Source: Homoserinimonas aerilata (GTDB taxonomy: Bacteria; Actinomycetota; Actinomycetes; Actinomycetales; Microbacteriaceae). From it: a stretch of 64,000 bases of DNA. The position numbers and the translations under genes were made by a program. Where the stretch lies: assembly GCF_006716125.1 (NCBI RefSeq), contig NZ_VFOM01000001.1:124001-188000 (forward strand). The letters are read 5' to 3'. Below are positions 27,810 through 35,186 of the stretch, piece by piece. Within the stretch, counting starts at the first letter, position 1, and the number at the start of each line of letters is the position of its first letter. The notes under the pieces are model-generated. The model was given only the letters and a program-made list of their open reading frames with translations. It was not told the origin of the DNA and searched no databases.

Positions 27810-28832
27810 ATGAAGAAACTCGGGTTCCTGTCGTTCGGCCACTATCAGGATGTGCCCGGTTCGTTGGTGACCAGCGCATCCGATGCCCTGCTGCAGACGA
27901 TCGAGTTGGCTGTCGCCGCCGAGGACATCGGGTTCGATGGCGCGTACGTGCGGGTGCACCATTTTGCGCCGCAGTTGGCGTCGCCGTTCCCACTGTTGGC
28001 GGCGATGGGCGCGCGCACGGGCCGCATCGAGCTCGGCACGGGCGTCATCGACATGCGCTACGAGAACCCGCTCTACATGGCCGAGGATGCGGCCGCCGCC
28101 GACCTCATCTCGGGCGGTCGACTGCAGCTTGGTCTCAGCCGCGGTTCACCCGAGACGGCTCTCAACGGTTACGAGTCGTTCGGCTATGCCGCGGGCGACG
28201 GGCAGACGGATGCGGATGCGGCCCGCGAGAAGACAGGGCTGTTCCGTGCCGCGATCGATGGTGCCGGGGTGGCCCGCGCGAACCCGCAGATGACGGGCGG
28301 CGCGGAGGGTGCGCTCGCGATCGAGCCGCAGTCTCCGGGGCTTGCCCGCCGCATCTGGTGGGGGAGCGGCAGCCGTGCGACCGCAGTCTGGACCGCCGAG
28401 CAGGGCATGAACCTGATGAGTTCCACGCTGCTCATCGAGGACACGGGTGTGCCGTTCGATGAGTTGCAGGCGGAGCAGATCCGGGCCTACCGCGACGCGT
28501 GGGCGGCCGCCGGCCACGACTGGCAGCCGCGCGTGTCTGTCAGCCGCAGTGTGTTCCCGCTCGTCACCGGCGAGGACCGCCGCTACTTCGGCCTGCGCGG
28601 CCAGGTCGACGGCAAGGACCAGGTCGGCCGGCTCGAGGGCACGCTGGCGCGCTTCGGCCGCAGCTACATCGGCGAGCCCGACAAGATCGCGGAAGAGCTG
28701 GCGGCGGATGCTGCGGTGCAGGCCGCTGACACGGTGCTGCTGACGATCCCCAACCAGTTGGGTGTCGACTACAACGCCCGGCTGCTCGACTCGGTGGTGC
28801 GGTACGTGGCGCCGGCGGCGGGCTGGCGCTAG
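27810..28832 (+). CDS. LLM-class flavin-dependent oxidoreductase (bacterial luciferase-like)
   Basis: 340 residues from ATG 27810. The TIM-barrel pattern includes IGFDGAYVRVHHFAPQLASPFPLLAAMGART, GTGVIDMRYENPLYMAEDAAAADLISGGRLQLGLSRGSP and WWGSGSRATAVWTAEQGMN, typical of FMN- or F420-dependent luciferase-like monooxygenases. The extra upstream frame covers the repeat and is not used. The substrate is unknown. Confidence 0.8.
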   Translation: MKKLGFLSFGHYQDVPGSLVTSASDALLQTIELAVAAEDIGFDGAYVRVHHFAPQLASPFPLLAAMGARTGRIELGTGVIDMRYENPLYMAEDAAAADLISGGRLQLGLSRGSPETALNGYESFGYAAGDGQTDADAAREKTGLFRAAIDGAGVARANPQMTGGAEGALAIEPQSPGLARRIWWGSGSRATAVWTAEQGMNLMSSTLLIEDTGVPFDELQAEQIRAYRDAWAAAGHDWQPRVSVSRSVFPLVTGEDRRYFGLRGQVDGKDQVGRLEGTLARFGRSYIGEPDKIAEELAADAAVQAADTVLLTIPNQLGVDYNARLLDSVVRYVAPAAGWR

Positions 28833-28849
28833 GAGATAGTCGTCGTGAA

Positions 28850-28873
28850 AGTGGTACGCTTTCTTGTACCACT
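28850..28873. promoter_or_regulatory. Operator-like inverted repeat of the YefM/YoeB operon
   Basis: AGTGGTAC and GTACCACT (8-base arms, 8-base spacer GCTTTCTT) lie 16 bases before the antitoxin start. YefM-type operators carry palindromes with a GTAC core, so autoregulation is likely. Confidence 0.65.
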
Positions 28874-28889
28874 CGAAAGGAGTGATCCT

Positions 28890-29141
28890 ATGTCTGCAAT
28901 CACGGCGACCGATGCTCGGCGCAATCTCTTCGGCCTCATCCAGCAGGTCAACGACGACCATGCCCCGGTCGAGGTCGTGTCGAAGCATGGCAATGCCGTC
29001 ATCATCTCCAAGGATGACTACGACGCGATCACCGAGACGGCCTACCTGCTGCGCAACGCGAAAGGCGCGGAGCGGCTACTCGGCGCCCTCGAGCGTGCCG
29101 GGCGTGGCGAGTTCGAGACTCACGAGCTGCACGAGGCGTGA
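28890..29141 (+). CDS. yefM: YefM/Phd-type antitoxin
   Basis: 83 residues from ATG 28890 with the ribosome site GAAAGGAG. The N-terminal DNA-binding part is SAITATDARRNLFGLIQQVN and the core VVSKHGNAVIISKDDYDAITETAYLL is diagnostic of YefM. The C-terminal helix should wrap around the toxin. The stop overlaps the toxin GTG by 4 bases. Confidence 0.92.
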   Translation: MSAITATDARRNLFGLIQQVNDDHAPVEVVSKHGNAVIISKDDYDAITETAYLLRNAKGAERLLGALERAGRGEFETHELHEA

Positions 29142-29398
29142 GTCGACAGCTCGCCTTCGACCGGGACGGGTGGGAGGACTGCACCTACTGGCAGAGTCAG
29201 GACCGCAAAATTCTGAAGCGGGTCAACGCGTTGATCCAGGAGATCATGCGAGACCCATTCGCTGGCACGGGTAAGCCCGAGCCGCTCAAGCACATCCTTT
29301 CGGGCGCGTGGTCGAGGCGTATCGATGAGGCGAATCGCCTCGTCTATCTCGTCACCGACACCCACATCGTCATCCTGCAGGCCCGCGACCACTACTGA
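29138..29398 (+). CDS. yoeB: YoeB/Txe-type mRNA interferase toxin
   Basis: 86 residues. The catalytic residues of YoeB can be aligned: E48 (KPEPLKH), R67 (RLVY) and the terminal H85-Y86. The conserved GAWSRRIDEANRLVY block is intact, so the toxin should be active. It is a ribosome-dependent endoribonuclease, neutralised by the upstream antitoxin. Its 3' end overlaps the convergent reductase gene by 29 bases. Confidence 0.93.
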   Translation: MSRQLAFDRDGWEDCTYWQSQDRKILKRVNALIQEIMRDPFAGTGKPEPLKHILSGAWSRRIDEANRLVYLVTDTHIVILQARDHY

Positions 29399-29954
29399 CC
29401 ACGCGGTAGCGGAGGAAGACCGCACCCGAGTCGAAGGTGCGGGTCTCGACGAGTGCGAGGTCAACCTGGCGCTCGTTGTGGGCGAAGTAGGGAGTGCCAC
29501 CACCAACCAGCACCGGGCAGATGGTGACCTGATACTCGTCGATGAGCCCCAACTCGGCGGCCTGGATGGCGAGGGTTGCGCCGCCGATCGCGATGTCGCC
29601 ATCGCCAGGCTCGGATCGCAGCCGCTCGATCTCCTCGGCGAGGCCACCCGAAGCCAACCGGGCGTTGCCCTCCACGGCGGACAGCGTGGTTGAGAACACA
29701 ACCTTGGGGAGCGGATTCCACAGCGTGGCCCACTCCTGCTCCGCCTCGTCGAACGACGCTGCCTGCGCGGGGTCCTCCCAGTACAGCATCGTCTCGTACA
29801 GCCGCCGCCCCAGCAGGTGCACCCCGACATCCCGCATCTCATCAATATAGAAACGAAAGAGGTCTTCGCTGGGGGCACCCCAGTCGAAGCCGCCGTCGGG
29901 CCCGGCGATGTAACCGTCGAGCGAGACGCTCATCGCATACGTCACTTTGCGCAT
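29370..29954 (-). CDS. Dihydrofolate-reductase-family protein (RibD C-terminal type)
   Basis: 194 residues from ATG 29954 (GGAGG ribosome site). The pattern VTYAMSVSLDGYIAGPDGGFDW at the start, LLGRRLYETM, KVVFSTTL, the glycine-rich GDIAIGGATLAIQAAELGLIDEYQ and PVLVGGGTPYF match the YyaP/RibD-C group of NADPH-binding reductases rather than true FolA. The substrate is unknown. It is convergent with yoeB. Confidence 0.85.
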   Translation of the reverse strand: MRKVTYAMSVSLDGYIAGPDGGFDWGAPSEDLFRFYIDEMRDVGVHLLGRRLYETMLYWEDPAQAASFDEAEQEWATLWNPLPKVVFSTTLSAVEGNARLASGGLAEEIERLRSEPGDGDIAIGGATLAIQAAELGLIDEYQVTICPVLVGGGTPYFAHNERQVDLALVETRTFDSGAVFLRYRVVSSGRGPAG

Positions 29955-30061
29955 CCGGAACCTCCAGCTTGGTGGAGCGATTCTAAGACCGGATGCTGCA
30001 CATCGGGGCTCGAGCATGCGATTGGCGTACTTGAGCGCCGTGGGGCAACCTGCCGGGCGTG

Positions 30062-30514
30062 CTACTCCTCGCGCGGCATCAGTGCTTCGGCGATGGCGCC
30101 GAGCTGGTCGAGCTGTTCGTCGCTGAGGCGGTCGATGACGTTGGCGCGCACGTTGCGCACGTGCCCGGGTGCGGTGGCGACGACCTTGGTCCAGCCGAGT
30201 TCGGTGAGCGTCGCGTTGGTGGCGCGGCGGTCTTCTGCGCACTGGCTGCGGTCGATGTAGCCGCGCTTCTCGAGGCGTGCGACGACGTGTGAGAGGCGGG
30301 GGAGTGTCGCGTTGGTCATGTCGGCGAGGGCGGTCATGCGCAGGGTGCGGCCGGGCGCTTCACTGAGCATGGCGAGCACGTAGTACTCGAAGTGGCTGAG
30401 TTCGGCGTCGCGCTGCAGCTGACTGTCGAGCGCTCCGGGCAGCCGTTCGACGACGGCGACGAAGTTCTTCCAGGCGCGAAGTTGCCGCTCGTCGAGCCAG
30501 GGGGTGTCGTTCAT
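30062..30514 (-). CDS. MarR-family transcriptional regulator
   Basis: 150 residues with a winged helix (LRMTALADMTNATLPRLSHVVARLEKRGYIDR) and the wing CAEDRRATNATLTELG. MarR proteins commonly repress a divergent gene, here the F420-reductase-like gene at 30631. The ATG is 6 bases after TAGAAT (30521-30526) on the minus strand: a leaderless start in the shared promoter region. Confidence 0.88.
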   Translation of the reverse strand: MNDTPWLDERQLRAWKNFVAVVERLPGALDSQLQRDAELSHFEYYVLAMLSEAPGRTLRMTALADMTNATLPRLSHVVARLEKRGYIDRSQCAEDRRATNATLTELGWTKVVATAPGHVRNVRANVIDRLSDEQLDQLGAIAEALMPREE

Positions 30515-30534
30515 GAAAACATTCTATCAAATAG

Positions 30535-30563
30535 TTGACGCTTCAAGTAAGTAGGCGTATATT
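30535..30563 (+). promoter_or_regulatory. Strong sigma70-type promoter of the gene at 30631
   Basis: TTGACG (30535-30540) and TATATT (30558-30563) are separated by exactly 17 bases in an unusually AT-rich stretch. TTGCTTGTAGCAA just downstream is a short inverted repeat. The divergent MarR gene's own -10 (30521-30526) lies beside it, so one MarR site could control both. Confidence 0.7.
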
Positions 30564-30630
30564 GCTTGTAGCAACAATCAATCGGATGCCCCGCGAGTCG
30601 TGAACCCGACGAGGCGCAAAGGAGAAACTA

Positions 30631-31254
30631 ATGAGCAACGTCACCATCATCGGAGCAGGCGGAATGGGTACCGCGATCGCCGGCATCGCAGCAAAGGGCG
30701 GAGCGCGCGTGCAGGTTCTCGCTCGCGACGCAGAGAAGGCCGCGGCCGCCGCCGCCGGTGAGCTCTCCACCGCAGGCGCCGTCGGCGACGCCATCACCGG
30801 CGACATCGTCGTGCTCGCCCTCCCGTACCCCGCAGTCGACGAGGTCCTCGCCGCCTACGAGGGCAAGCTCGACGGCAAGATCATCGTCGACATCACCAAC
30901 CCGCTCGACTTCTCCACCTTCGACAGCCTGGTGGTTCCCGCGGACGGCTCCGCAGCATCCGAGATCCAGGCCCGCGTGCCCGGCGCGAAGGTTCTGAAGG
31001 CGTTCAACACGAACTTCGCCGCGACCCTCGCGACCGGTGAGGTCGGCGGCCACCCCGTCACCGTGCTCGTCGCGGGTGACGACGCCGACGCGAAGGCTTC
31101 CTTCGCATCCGTCGTCGAGGCCGGCGGCATCTCCGTCATCGACGCCGGCGCGCTCAAGCGTGCCCGCGAGCTGGAGGCCCTCGGCTTCCTGCAGCTGACG
31201 CTCGCCGCTGGCGAGAAGGTCACCTGGACGGGTGGCTTCGCCGTCGCGAAGTAA
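30631..31254 (+). CDS. NADP-dependent F420 reductase-like oxidoreductase
   Basis: 207 residues preceded by AAAGGAGAAACTA. The N-terminal Rossmann motif VTIIGAGGMGTAIAGIAAKGG and ARDAEKA (Arg for NADP phosphate) are followed by ITNPLDFSTFDSLVVP and VLKAFNTNFAATLATGEVGG, the layout of the NADP-oxidoreductase/F420H2:NADP family. Whether F420 or another acceptor is used cannot be told. A MarR gene is divergent and a long hairpin follows. Confidence 0.8.
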   Translation: MSNVTIIGAGGMGTAIAGIAAKGGARVQVLARDAEKAAAAAAGELSTAGAVGDAITGDIVVLALPYPAVDEVLAAYEGKLDGKIIVDITNPLDFSTFDSLVVPADGSAASEIQARVPGAKVLKAFNTNFAATLATGEVGGHPVTVLVAGDDADAKASFASVVEAGGISVIDAGALKRARELEALGFLQLTLAAGEKVTWTGGFAVAK

Positions 31255-31266
31255 CGCAACCTCTGC

Positions 31267-31324
31267 GCGAGAGGCCGATTCTCGCCCCAACGAAACTCGT
31301 TGGAGGCGAGAATCGGCCTTTCGC
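31267..31324. terminator. Long hairpin after the F420-reductase-like gene
   Basis: 20-base outer arms (31267-31286 and 31305-31324, one G-T) continue into a 6-base inner stem CCAACG/CGTTGG with loop AAACT and one bulged base. It ends 12 bases after the stop codon and lies between convergent genes: likely a bidirectional terminator. Confidence 0.7.
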
Positions 31325-31514
31325 GGTTGCGGCCGATGCGCATACGATGCGCATACGCTGCGCTCCGCAGGAGAAACTCGCGCCACACCGACCGAAACGG
31401 GCCGCGGTGCGGCATGTCGACTCAAAAGTCCTGCAGAGCAGAAACATGTGGGCAACGAAAGAGATTCCGGATGCTCGGGGTCGCGAAAATGGCAGGCCCA
31501 CTGCCGCTCTGGCG

Positions 31515-31823
31515 TCACTTCGCGAGCAGCGCGACCCTCTCGGGGTGCTCGTCGAACCAATGCGCCACGTACCAGCACATGGGCACGACGGCGCGGCCTG
31601 CCGCCTCCACATCGTCCACCGCGAATGCGACGATCTGGGCCGCGTAGCCCTTGCCGCGGTGCGCAGGATTCGTGAACGTGCGCGTCATGGAGACGCGGTC
31701 GCCGTTCACCCTGTAGTCGACCACGCTGACGATCTCGCTGCCGACGCGCAGGACGTAACGCTGAGCATCCGGCTCATGGGTGGCCTTCGGCTGGATGCCA
31801 TCAGCGGTGTCGGTCATGGTCAT
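31515..31823 (-). CDS. YjdJ-type GNAT acetyltransferase (short)
   Basis: 102 residues. The compact GNAT form is visible: QRYVLRVGSEIVSVVDYR, RTFTNPAHRGKGYAAQIVAFAVDD (acetyl-CoA site HRGKGYA) and MCWYVAHWFDEHPE. The size equals that of YjdJ-like proteins. The ATG overlaps the glutathione peroxidase stop by 4 bases (ATGA). Confidence 0.85.
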   Translation of the reverse strand: MTMTDTADGIQPKATHEPDAQRYVLRVGSEIVSVVDYRVNGDRVSMTRTFTNPAHRGKGYAAQIVAFAVDDVEAAGRAVVPMCWYVAHWFDEHPERVALLAK

Positions 31824-32308
31824 GCCGCCTTCGCGAGGGCGCCCTCGATGAGCGCCACGATCTCGGGGTCGTCCGGCTTCATGGGCGGGCGGAAGCGGTG
31901 CACCTCGCCGCCGGGCAGGATGAGGAACTTCTCGAAGTTCCACACGATCGGGCCGCCCAGCCCGGCAGAATCCTTCGCCTTGTGCAGCTCCTTGTAGATG
32001 GGGTGCTTGTTCTTGCCGTTCACCTTCGTCTTCTCGAACATGGGGAAGGTGACGCCCCACGTCGTGGAGCAGTACTCCTGGATGTCTTCGGCAGTCTTCA
32101 GCTCCTGCGCGAACTGGTTGCTCGGGAAGCCCAGAACGGTGAAACCGCGCGGCCCGTACTTCTCCTGAAGCTGCTCCAACTGCTCGTACTGCGGCGCGAG
32201 GCCGCAGCGTGACGCCACATTCACCACCAGCACAACCCTGTCGCGGTAGTTGTCGAACGAGTCGGGGGTGCCGTCGATACGGGTGAGTTCGATGTTGTCG
32301 AAAGCCAT
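31820..32308 (-). CDS. Glutathione-peroxidase-family thiol peroxidase
   Basis: 162 residues. The peroxidatic residue is C35 (NVASRCGLAPQY), cysteine rather than selenocysteine, with Q65 in GFPSNQF and the WNFEKF motif. Such bacterial enzymes usually take electrons from thioredoxin. ATG 32308 is 6 bases after TACGCT (32315-32320) on the minus strand. It is co-translated with the small GNAT. Confidence 0.9.
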   Translation of the reverse strand: MAFDNIELTRIDGTPDSFDNYRDRVVLVVNVASRCGLAPQYEQLEQLQEKYGPRGFTVLGFPSNQFAQELKTAEDIQEYCSTTWGVTFPMFEKTKVNGKNKHPIYKELHKAKDSAGLGGPIVWNFEKFLILPGGEVHRFRPPMKPDDPEIVALIEGALAKAA

Positions 32309-32350
32309 GAGCCCAGCGTAGGCACGCATCCTGTGACCGTGCCGCATGTT

Positions 32351-32440
32351 GCTGGTCGAGGTGCGGTCTCGAGACTGTCGCCGTAGACGACGACACCTCG
32401 ACCAGCGGATGCTGCCGGTGCGCGACACCTCGACCAGCGG
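32351..32440. repeat. Dispersed palindromic repeat, locus d
   Basis: GCTGGTCGAGGTGCGGTCTCGAGAC, then CACCTCGACCAGCGGATGC twice. It lies directly downstream of the tautomerase-decarboxylase gene, upstream of the GPx start. Confidence 0.8.
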
Positions 32441-32449
32441 ATGCTGCGG

Positions 32450-33451
32450 CTAGGCCGTGACGACGATCGAGCCCAGGTTCGTGAACTGGGCTGAGATCTC
32501 GTCTCCGGCGTTCACGAAGACGGCGTCGGTCATCCCGCCGGTGAGCACGGTGTCGCCGGCCTTGATGTACTGGCCTCGGGCCGCGAGCGAGTTCGCTGCG
32601 AGGGCGAGGGCCTCGCCGGGGTGCCCCTGCACGGCAGCGCCGGTGGCGGTGTCGACGACTTCGCCGTTGATGCGCACGATGCAGGCCTCCAGCGCGAGGT
32701 CGAGATCGGCGGGGTCGTGCGCGATGTCGCCGATGTAGAAGCCGGCGGATGATGCGTTGTCGGCGATCACGTCGGGCAGTGCGAAGCTGAAGTCCTTGTA
32801 CCTGCTGTCGATGAGTTCGAAGCCGGCCCGAACCTCTCCGACGGCGGCCATCGCCGCGTCGGCGGTCACGCCGGGGCCACGCAGGTCGTGCTTCATCGTG
32901 AACACGATCTCCGGCTCGATGCGCGGGTGGATGAACCGGCTCATGTCGACGGGAACTCCCGCCGGCAGGTGCATCCGCTGCGTGACGACGGCGGTCAGCG
33001 GCGAGTCGATGCCCATGCGCTTCTGCTTGGCGCGCGAGGTGAGCCCCAACTTCACACCCACGACGGTGTCGCCGTTGGCCACCTTGTCGCGGATGATGGC
33101 CTCCTGCACCAGGTATCCGGTCGGGATGTCGAGCTCGCTCCACTCGTCGGTGATGCGGGTCACGTCGCGGCGATCTGCTTCGGCGTCGAGCAGGTGGCGG
33201 GCGGCGCTGTCGATGGTCCAGCGGGTTGTGGGTGGCGTCGGGGCTGCCGGTGCGGCATCCGGTGTCTGCGTCTCGCTTTTCAGTGTCGTGCCGACGGCGA
33301 AGAAGTCGGGCTCCATCTCGTTGACCATCACGCGCACACTCGCCAGCGGTGCGCCGAGCGTTCGCGCCACTGTCTGGGCGACCTCTTTGATGCAGGTGGT
33401 GATGGCGCCGCGGTCGCGGCCCTTCACGATGCTGATCTGCACGATGGGCAT
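32450..33451 (-). CDS. Fusion: 4-oxalocrotonate tautomerase + 4-oxalocrotonate decarboxylase
   Basis: 333 residues. Residues 1-60 are a 4-oxalocrotonate tautomerase subunit. After Met removal Pro1, Arg11, Arg39 and Phe50, the catalytic set of 4-OT, all fall in place (PIVQISIVKGR...). A Pro/Ala/Thr linker (65-80) leads to a decarboxylase/hydratase-fold domain with metal ligands in HPRIEPEIVF and ELIDSRY. The two activities are consecutive steps: 2-hydroxymuconate to 4-oxalocrotonate, then to 2-hydroxypenta-2,4-dienoate plus CO2. Usually they are separate genes (xylH/dmpI and xylI/dmpH). The start shares one base with the IclR stop (TGATG). Confidence 0.85.
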   Translation of the reverse strand: MPIVQISIVKGRDRGAITTCIKEVAQTVARTLGAPLASVRVMVNEMEPDFFAVGTTLKSETQTPDAAPAAPTPPTTRWTIDSAARHLLDAEADRRDVTRITDEWSELDIPTGYLVQEAIIRDKVANGDTVVGVKLGLTSRAKQKRMGIDSPLTAVVTQRMHLPAGVPVDMSRFIHPRIEPEIVFTMKHDLRGPGVTADAAMAAVGEVRAGFELIDSRYKDFSFALPDVIADNASSAGFYIGDIAHDPADLDLALEACIVRINGEVVDTATGAAVQGHPGEALALAANSLAARGQYIKAGDTVLTGGMTDAVFVNAGDEISAQFTNLGSIVVTA

Positions 33452-34275
33452 CAGGGTTCCTCGTTTTCGTTGGGGTTGGTTGTGGTCTGGTCGGGCGCTT
33501 CGAAGCCGAAGTCGGCCGAGAGGCGGGCGGATGCTGCCAGCAGGGCGTCGATCGTCTCCTGCGCGGGAGGGTCGGGGAGGTAGTGCACCGAGCCGATGAT
33601 GGCGAGGGTGCCGACGAGTGAACCTTTGGAGTCGCGCACGGGCGCGGCGATGGCGTTGACGCCGAGGTAGGTCTCTTCGGGCGCGGAGGCCCAGCCGCGG
33701 ATGCGGGCTTGCGCGACGGCTTCGTCGAGCCGGGCCCGGTCGGTTATGGTCTGCGGCGTGCGCACCTCCGGGTCGAGGCTCTCCCAGGTTCGCAGCTGTT
33801 CGAGCGATCCGAACGCGAGCGCGATCTTGCCCTGCGCGGCGGCATTGAACCCGAATGTGGTGCCGGGGTGAAACAGGATGTCCATGGGGGCGTTGCCGGG
33901 CAGAACCTCCATCACGACGACTCCGGTCTCGTTGACCTGGGAGAAGACGATCGTCTGGTTCACCTCGTCGCGAAGCTGCTCCATGCGTGGTTTGGCGACG
34001 ATGACGAAGCTGGCCTGTGTGGCGATGCGATTGCCGAGCAGGGCCAGTCGCCAGCCGATCTCGTAGCGCCGAGTCTTCGGGTCGTGCAGAACGTAGCCGG
34101 ATGTGCGCAGCTGGGTGAGGTGACGGTGGACGCGCGCTTTGGGCAGGCCGAGGCGTGCGGCGATCTCTGACACGCCACTCGTTCCGGCGCCCTGGAGCAT
34201 GGCTTCGATGATGCGCAGCGCCGTTACTGAGGCGGCGTCGGATCCCTCAGGGGCGGATGTGGCTGCTCCAGTCAT
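33451..34275 (-). CDS. IclR-family regulator of the catabolic cluster
   Basis: 274 residues from ATG 34275 (GAAGGAC ribosome site). The helix-turn-helix is GVSEIAARLGLPKARVHRHLTQLRTSGYVLHDP. The effector domain includes FNAAAQGKIALAFG and APEETYLGVNAIAAPVRDSKGSLVGTLAIIG. It lies between the cupin and the tautomerase-decarboxylase on one strand and would control them, probably in response to an aromatic acid. Confidence 0.87.
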   Translation of the reverse strand: MTGAATSAPEGSDAASVTALRIIEAMLQGAGTSGVSEIAARLGLPKARVHRHLTQLRTSGYVLHDPKTRRYEIGWRLALLGNRIATQASFVIVAKPRMEQLRDEVNQTIVFSQVNETGVVVMEVLPGNAPMDILFHPGTTFGFNAAAQGKIALAFGSLEQLRTWESLDPEVRTPQTITDRARLDEAVAQARIRGWASAPEETYLGVNAIAAPVRDSKGSLVGTLAIIGSVHYLPDPPAQETIDALLAASARLSADFGFEAPDQTTTNPNENEEP

Positions 34276-34296
34276 CGCAGTGTCCTTCGTTCGGGG

Positions 34297-34319
34297 AGTG
34301 TCTCGCTTGTCGAGACACT
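34297..34319. promoter_or_regulatory. Palindrome AGTGTCTCG-CTTGT-CGAGACACT
   Basis: A perfect 9-base inverted repeat with 5-base spacer, 22 bases upstream of the IclR start and 10 bases after the cupin stop. A related GTTGTCTCGCTGGTC lies at 35046 in the divergent promoter region. Either an IclR operator or a small hairpin. Confidence 0.4.
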
Positions 34320-34328
34320 GGTTCCGTC

Positions 34329-35006
34329 CTAGTAAACAGGGTCGAGCATCCGTTCGCTGAAGATGTGGTAGCTCTGCGTGTTGGGCTTCGTGCGATCTTC
34401 GGGCAGCATCACCCGTAGCGACGATGTGCCCCGGGTGTGGGCGGGCAACACGAGGCAGCGGATGAATGTGGTCGCCGAGTCGGGCGTCGTGGGGGCGAGC
34501 ACGGGGTCGACTCCTGTCTCTGACCAGGCTTCGCCGGGGCTGTAGGTGTTGATGGTCCCCTTGGTCTCGATGGTGATCTCGCCGGACTGGCAGATGCGAA
34601 TTCCGGGGCCCTGGTGCTGGTGCGTCCAGGCCGTGCCGCCGGCGGGGAAGGTGACGCTGTCGAGGCGCATGAGCCAGTCGAGGCGCGGGTCGAGGTCGAC
34701 CTGGGCCTGATGTTTGAGCTCTGATGTCGCCGTTGGGGCGGAGCGCAGTGTCTGGGGCTGGTCGGCGAATTCGGGGTCGACGAGTTCCCAGCGCCAGATG
34801 CGGGCACCCGATGCGCCGGCTCTCACGGTGAGCTGGTCTGTCGTGACCATGCCGTGCGCCTCGGCGAGGTATTGGGTCGCGGCGTCGCTGTCGAGGTGCA
34901 CGGAGCCGTCGCGCACGTAGATGCTGCGGGGGCCGCGAGGCAGGTAGACGGGTGGGTTGTTCGGCGCCAGCACGTCTTCGTGCAGCACCAACGTCGGCGT
35001 CGGCAT
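34329..35006 (-). CDS. Cupin-fold protein of the catabolic cluster
   Basis: 225 residues from ATG 35006 (GAAGGAG ribosome site). A cupin motif is seen as FPAGGTAWTHQHQGPGIRI, keeping two histidines (HQH), but the usual Glu of motif 1 and the His of motif 2 (YSPGEAWSETG) are missing. The metal site may thus be altered. Length and the lack of a second full cupin domain argue against gentisate dioxygenase. It leads the operon cupin-IclR-tautomerase/decarboxylase. Its role in the pathway is not clear. Confidence 0.6.
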   Translation of the reverse strand: MPTPTLVLHEDVLAPNNPPVYLPRGPRSIYVRDGSVHLDSDAATQYLAEAHGMVTTDQLTVRAGASGARIWRWELVDPEFADQPQTLRSAPTATSELKHQAQVDLDPRLDWLMRLDSVTFPAGGTAWTHQHQGPGIRICQSGEITIETKGTINTYSPGEAWSETGVDPVLAPTTPDSATTFIRCLVLPAHTRGTSSLRVMLPEDRTKPNTQSYHIFSERMLDPVY

Positions 35007-35186
35007 GGCAGCGCTCCTTCGTTTCAGGGATCACAATCGACAGTGGTTGTCTCGCTGGTCAATATACATCTATTGCTGATCGATACAAATTGTTGACATT
35101 GGGTTTCGAATACTGCACGCTTACGCAGAGACGCACGGCAGGCGTGCACCACGACGTGATGCGTCACGACATCAAAGGAGAGTCAC

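Noticed and set aside
34329-35006. Gentisate or homogentisate dioxygenase
   Set aside because: The cupin motif lacks the usual Glu and the second-motif His, and the protein is shorter than those enzymes.
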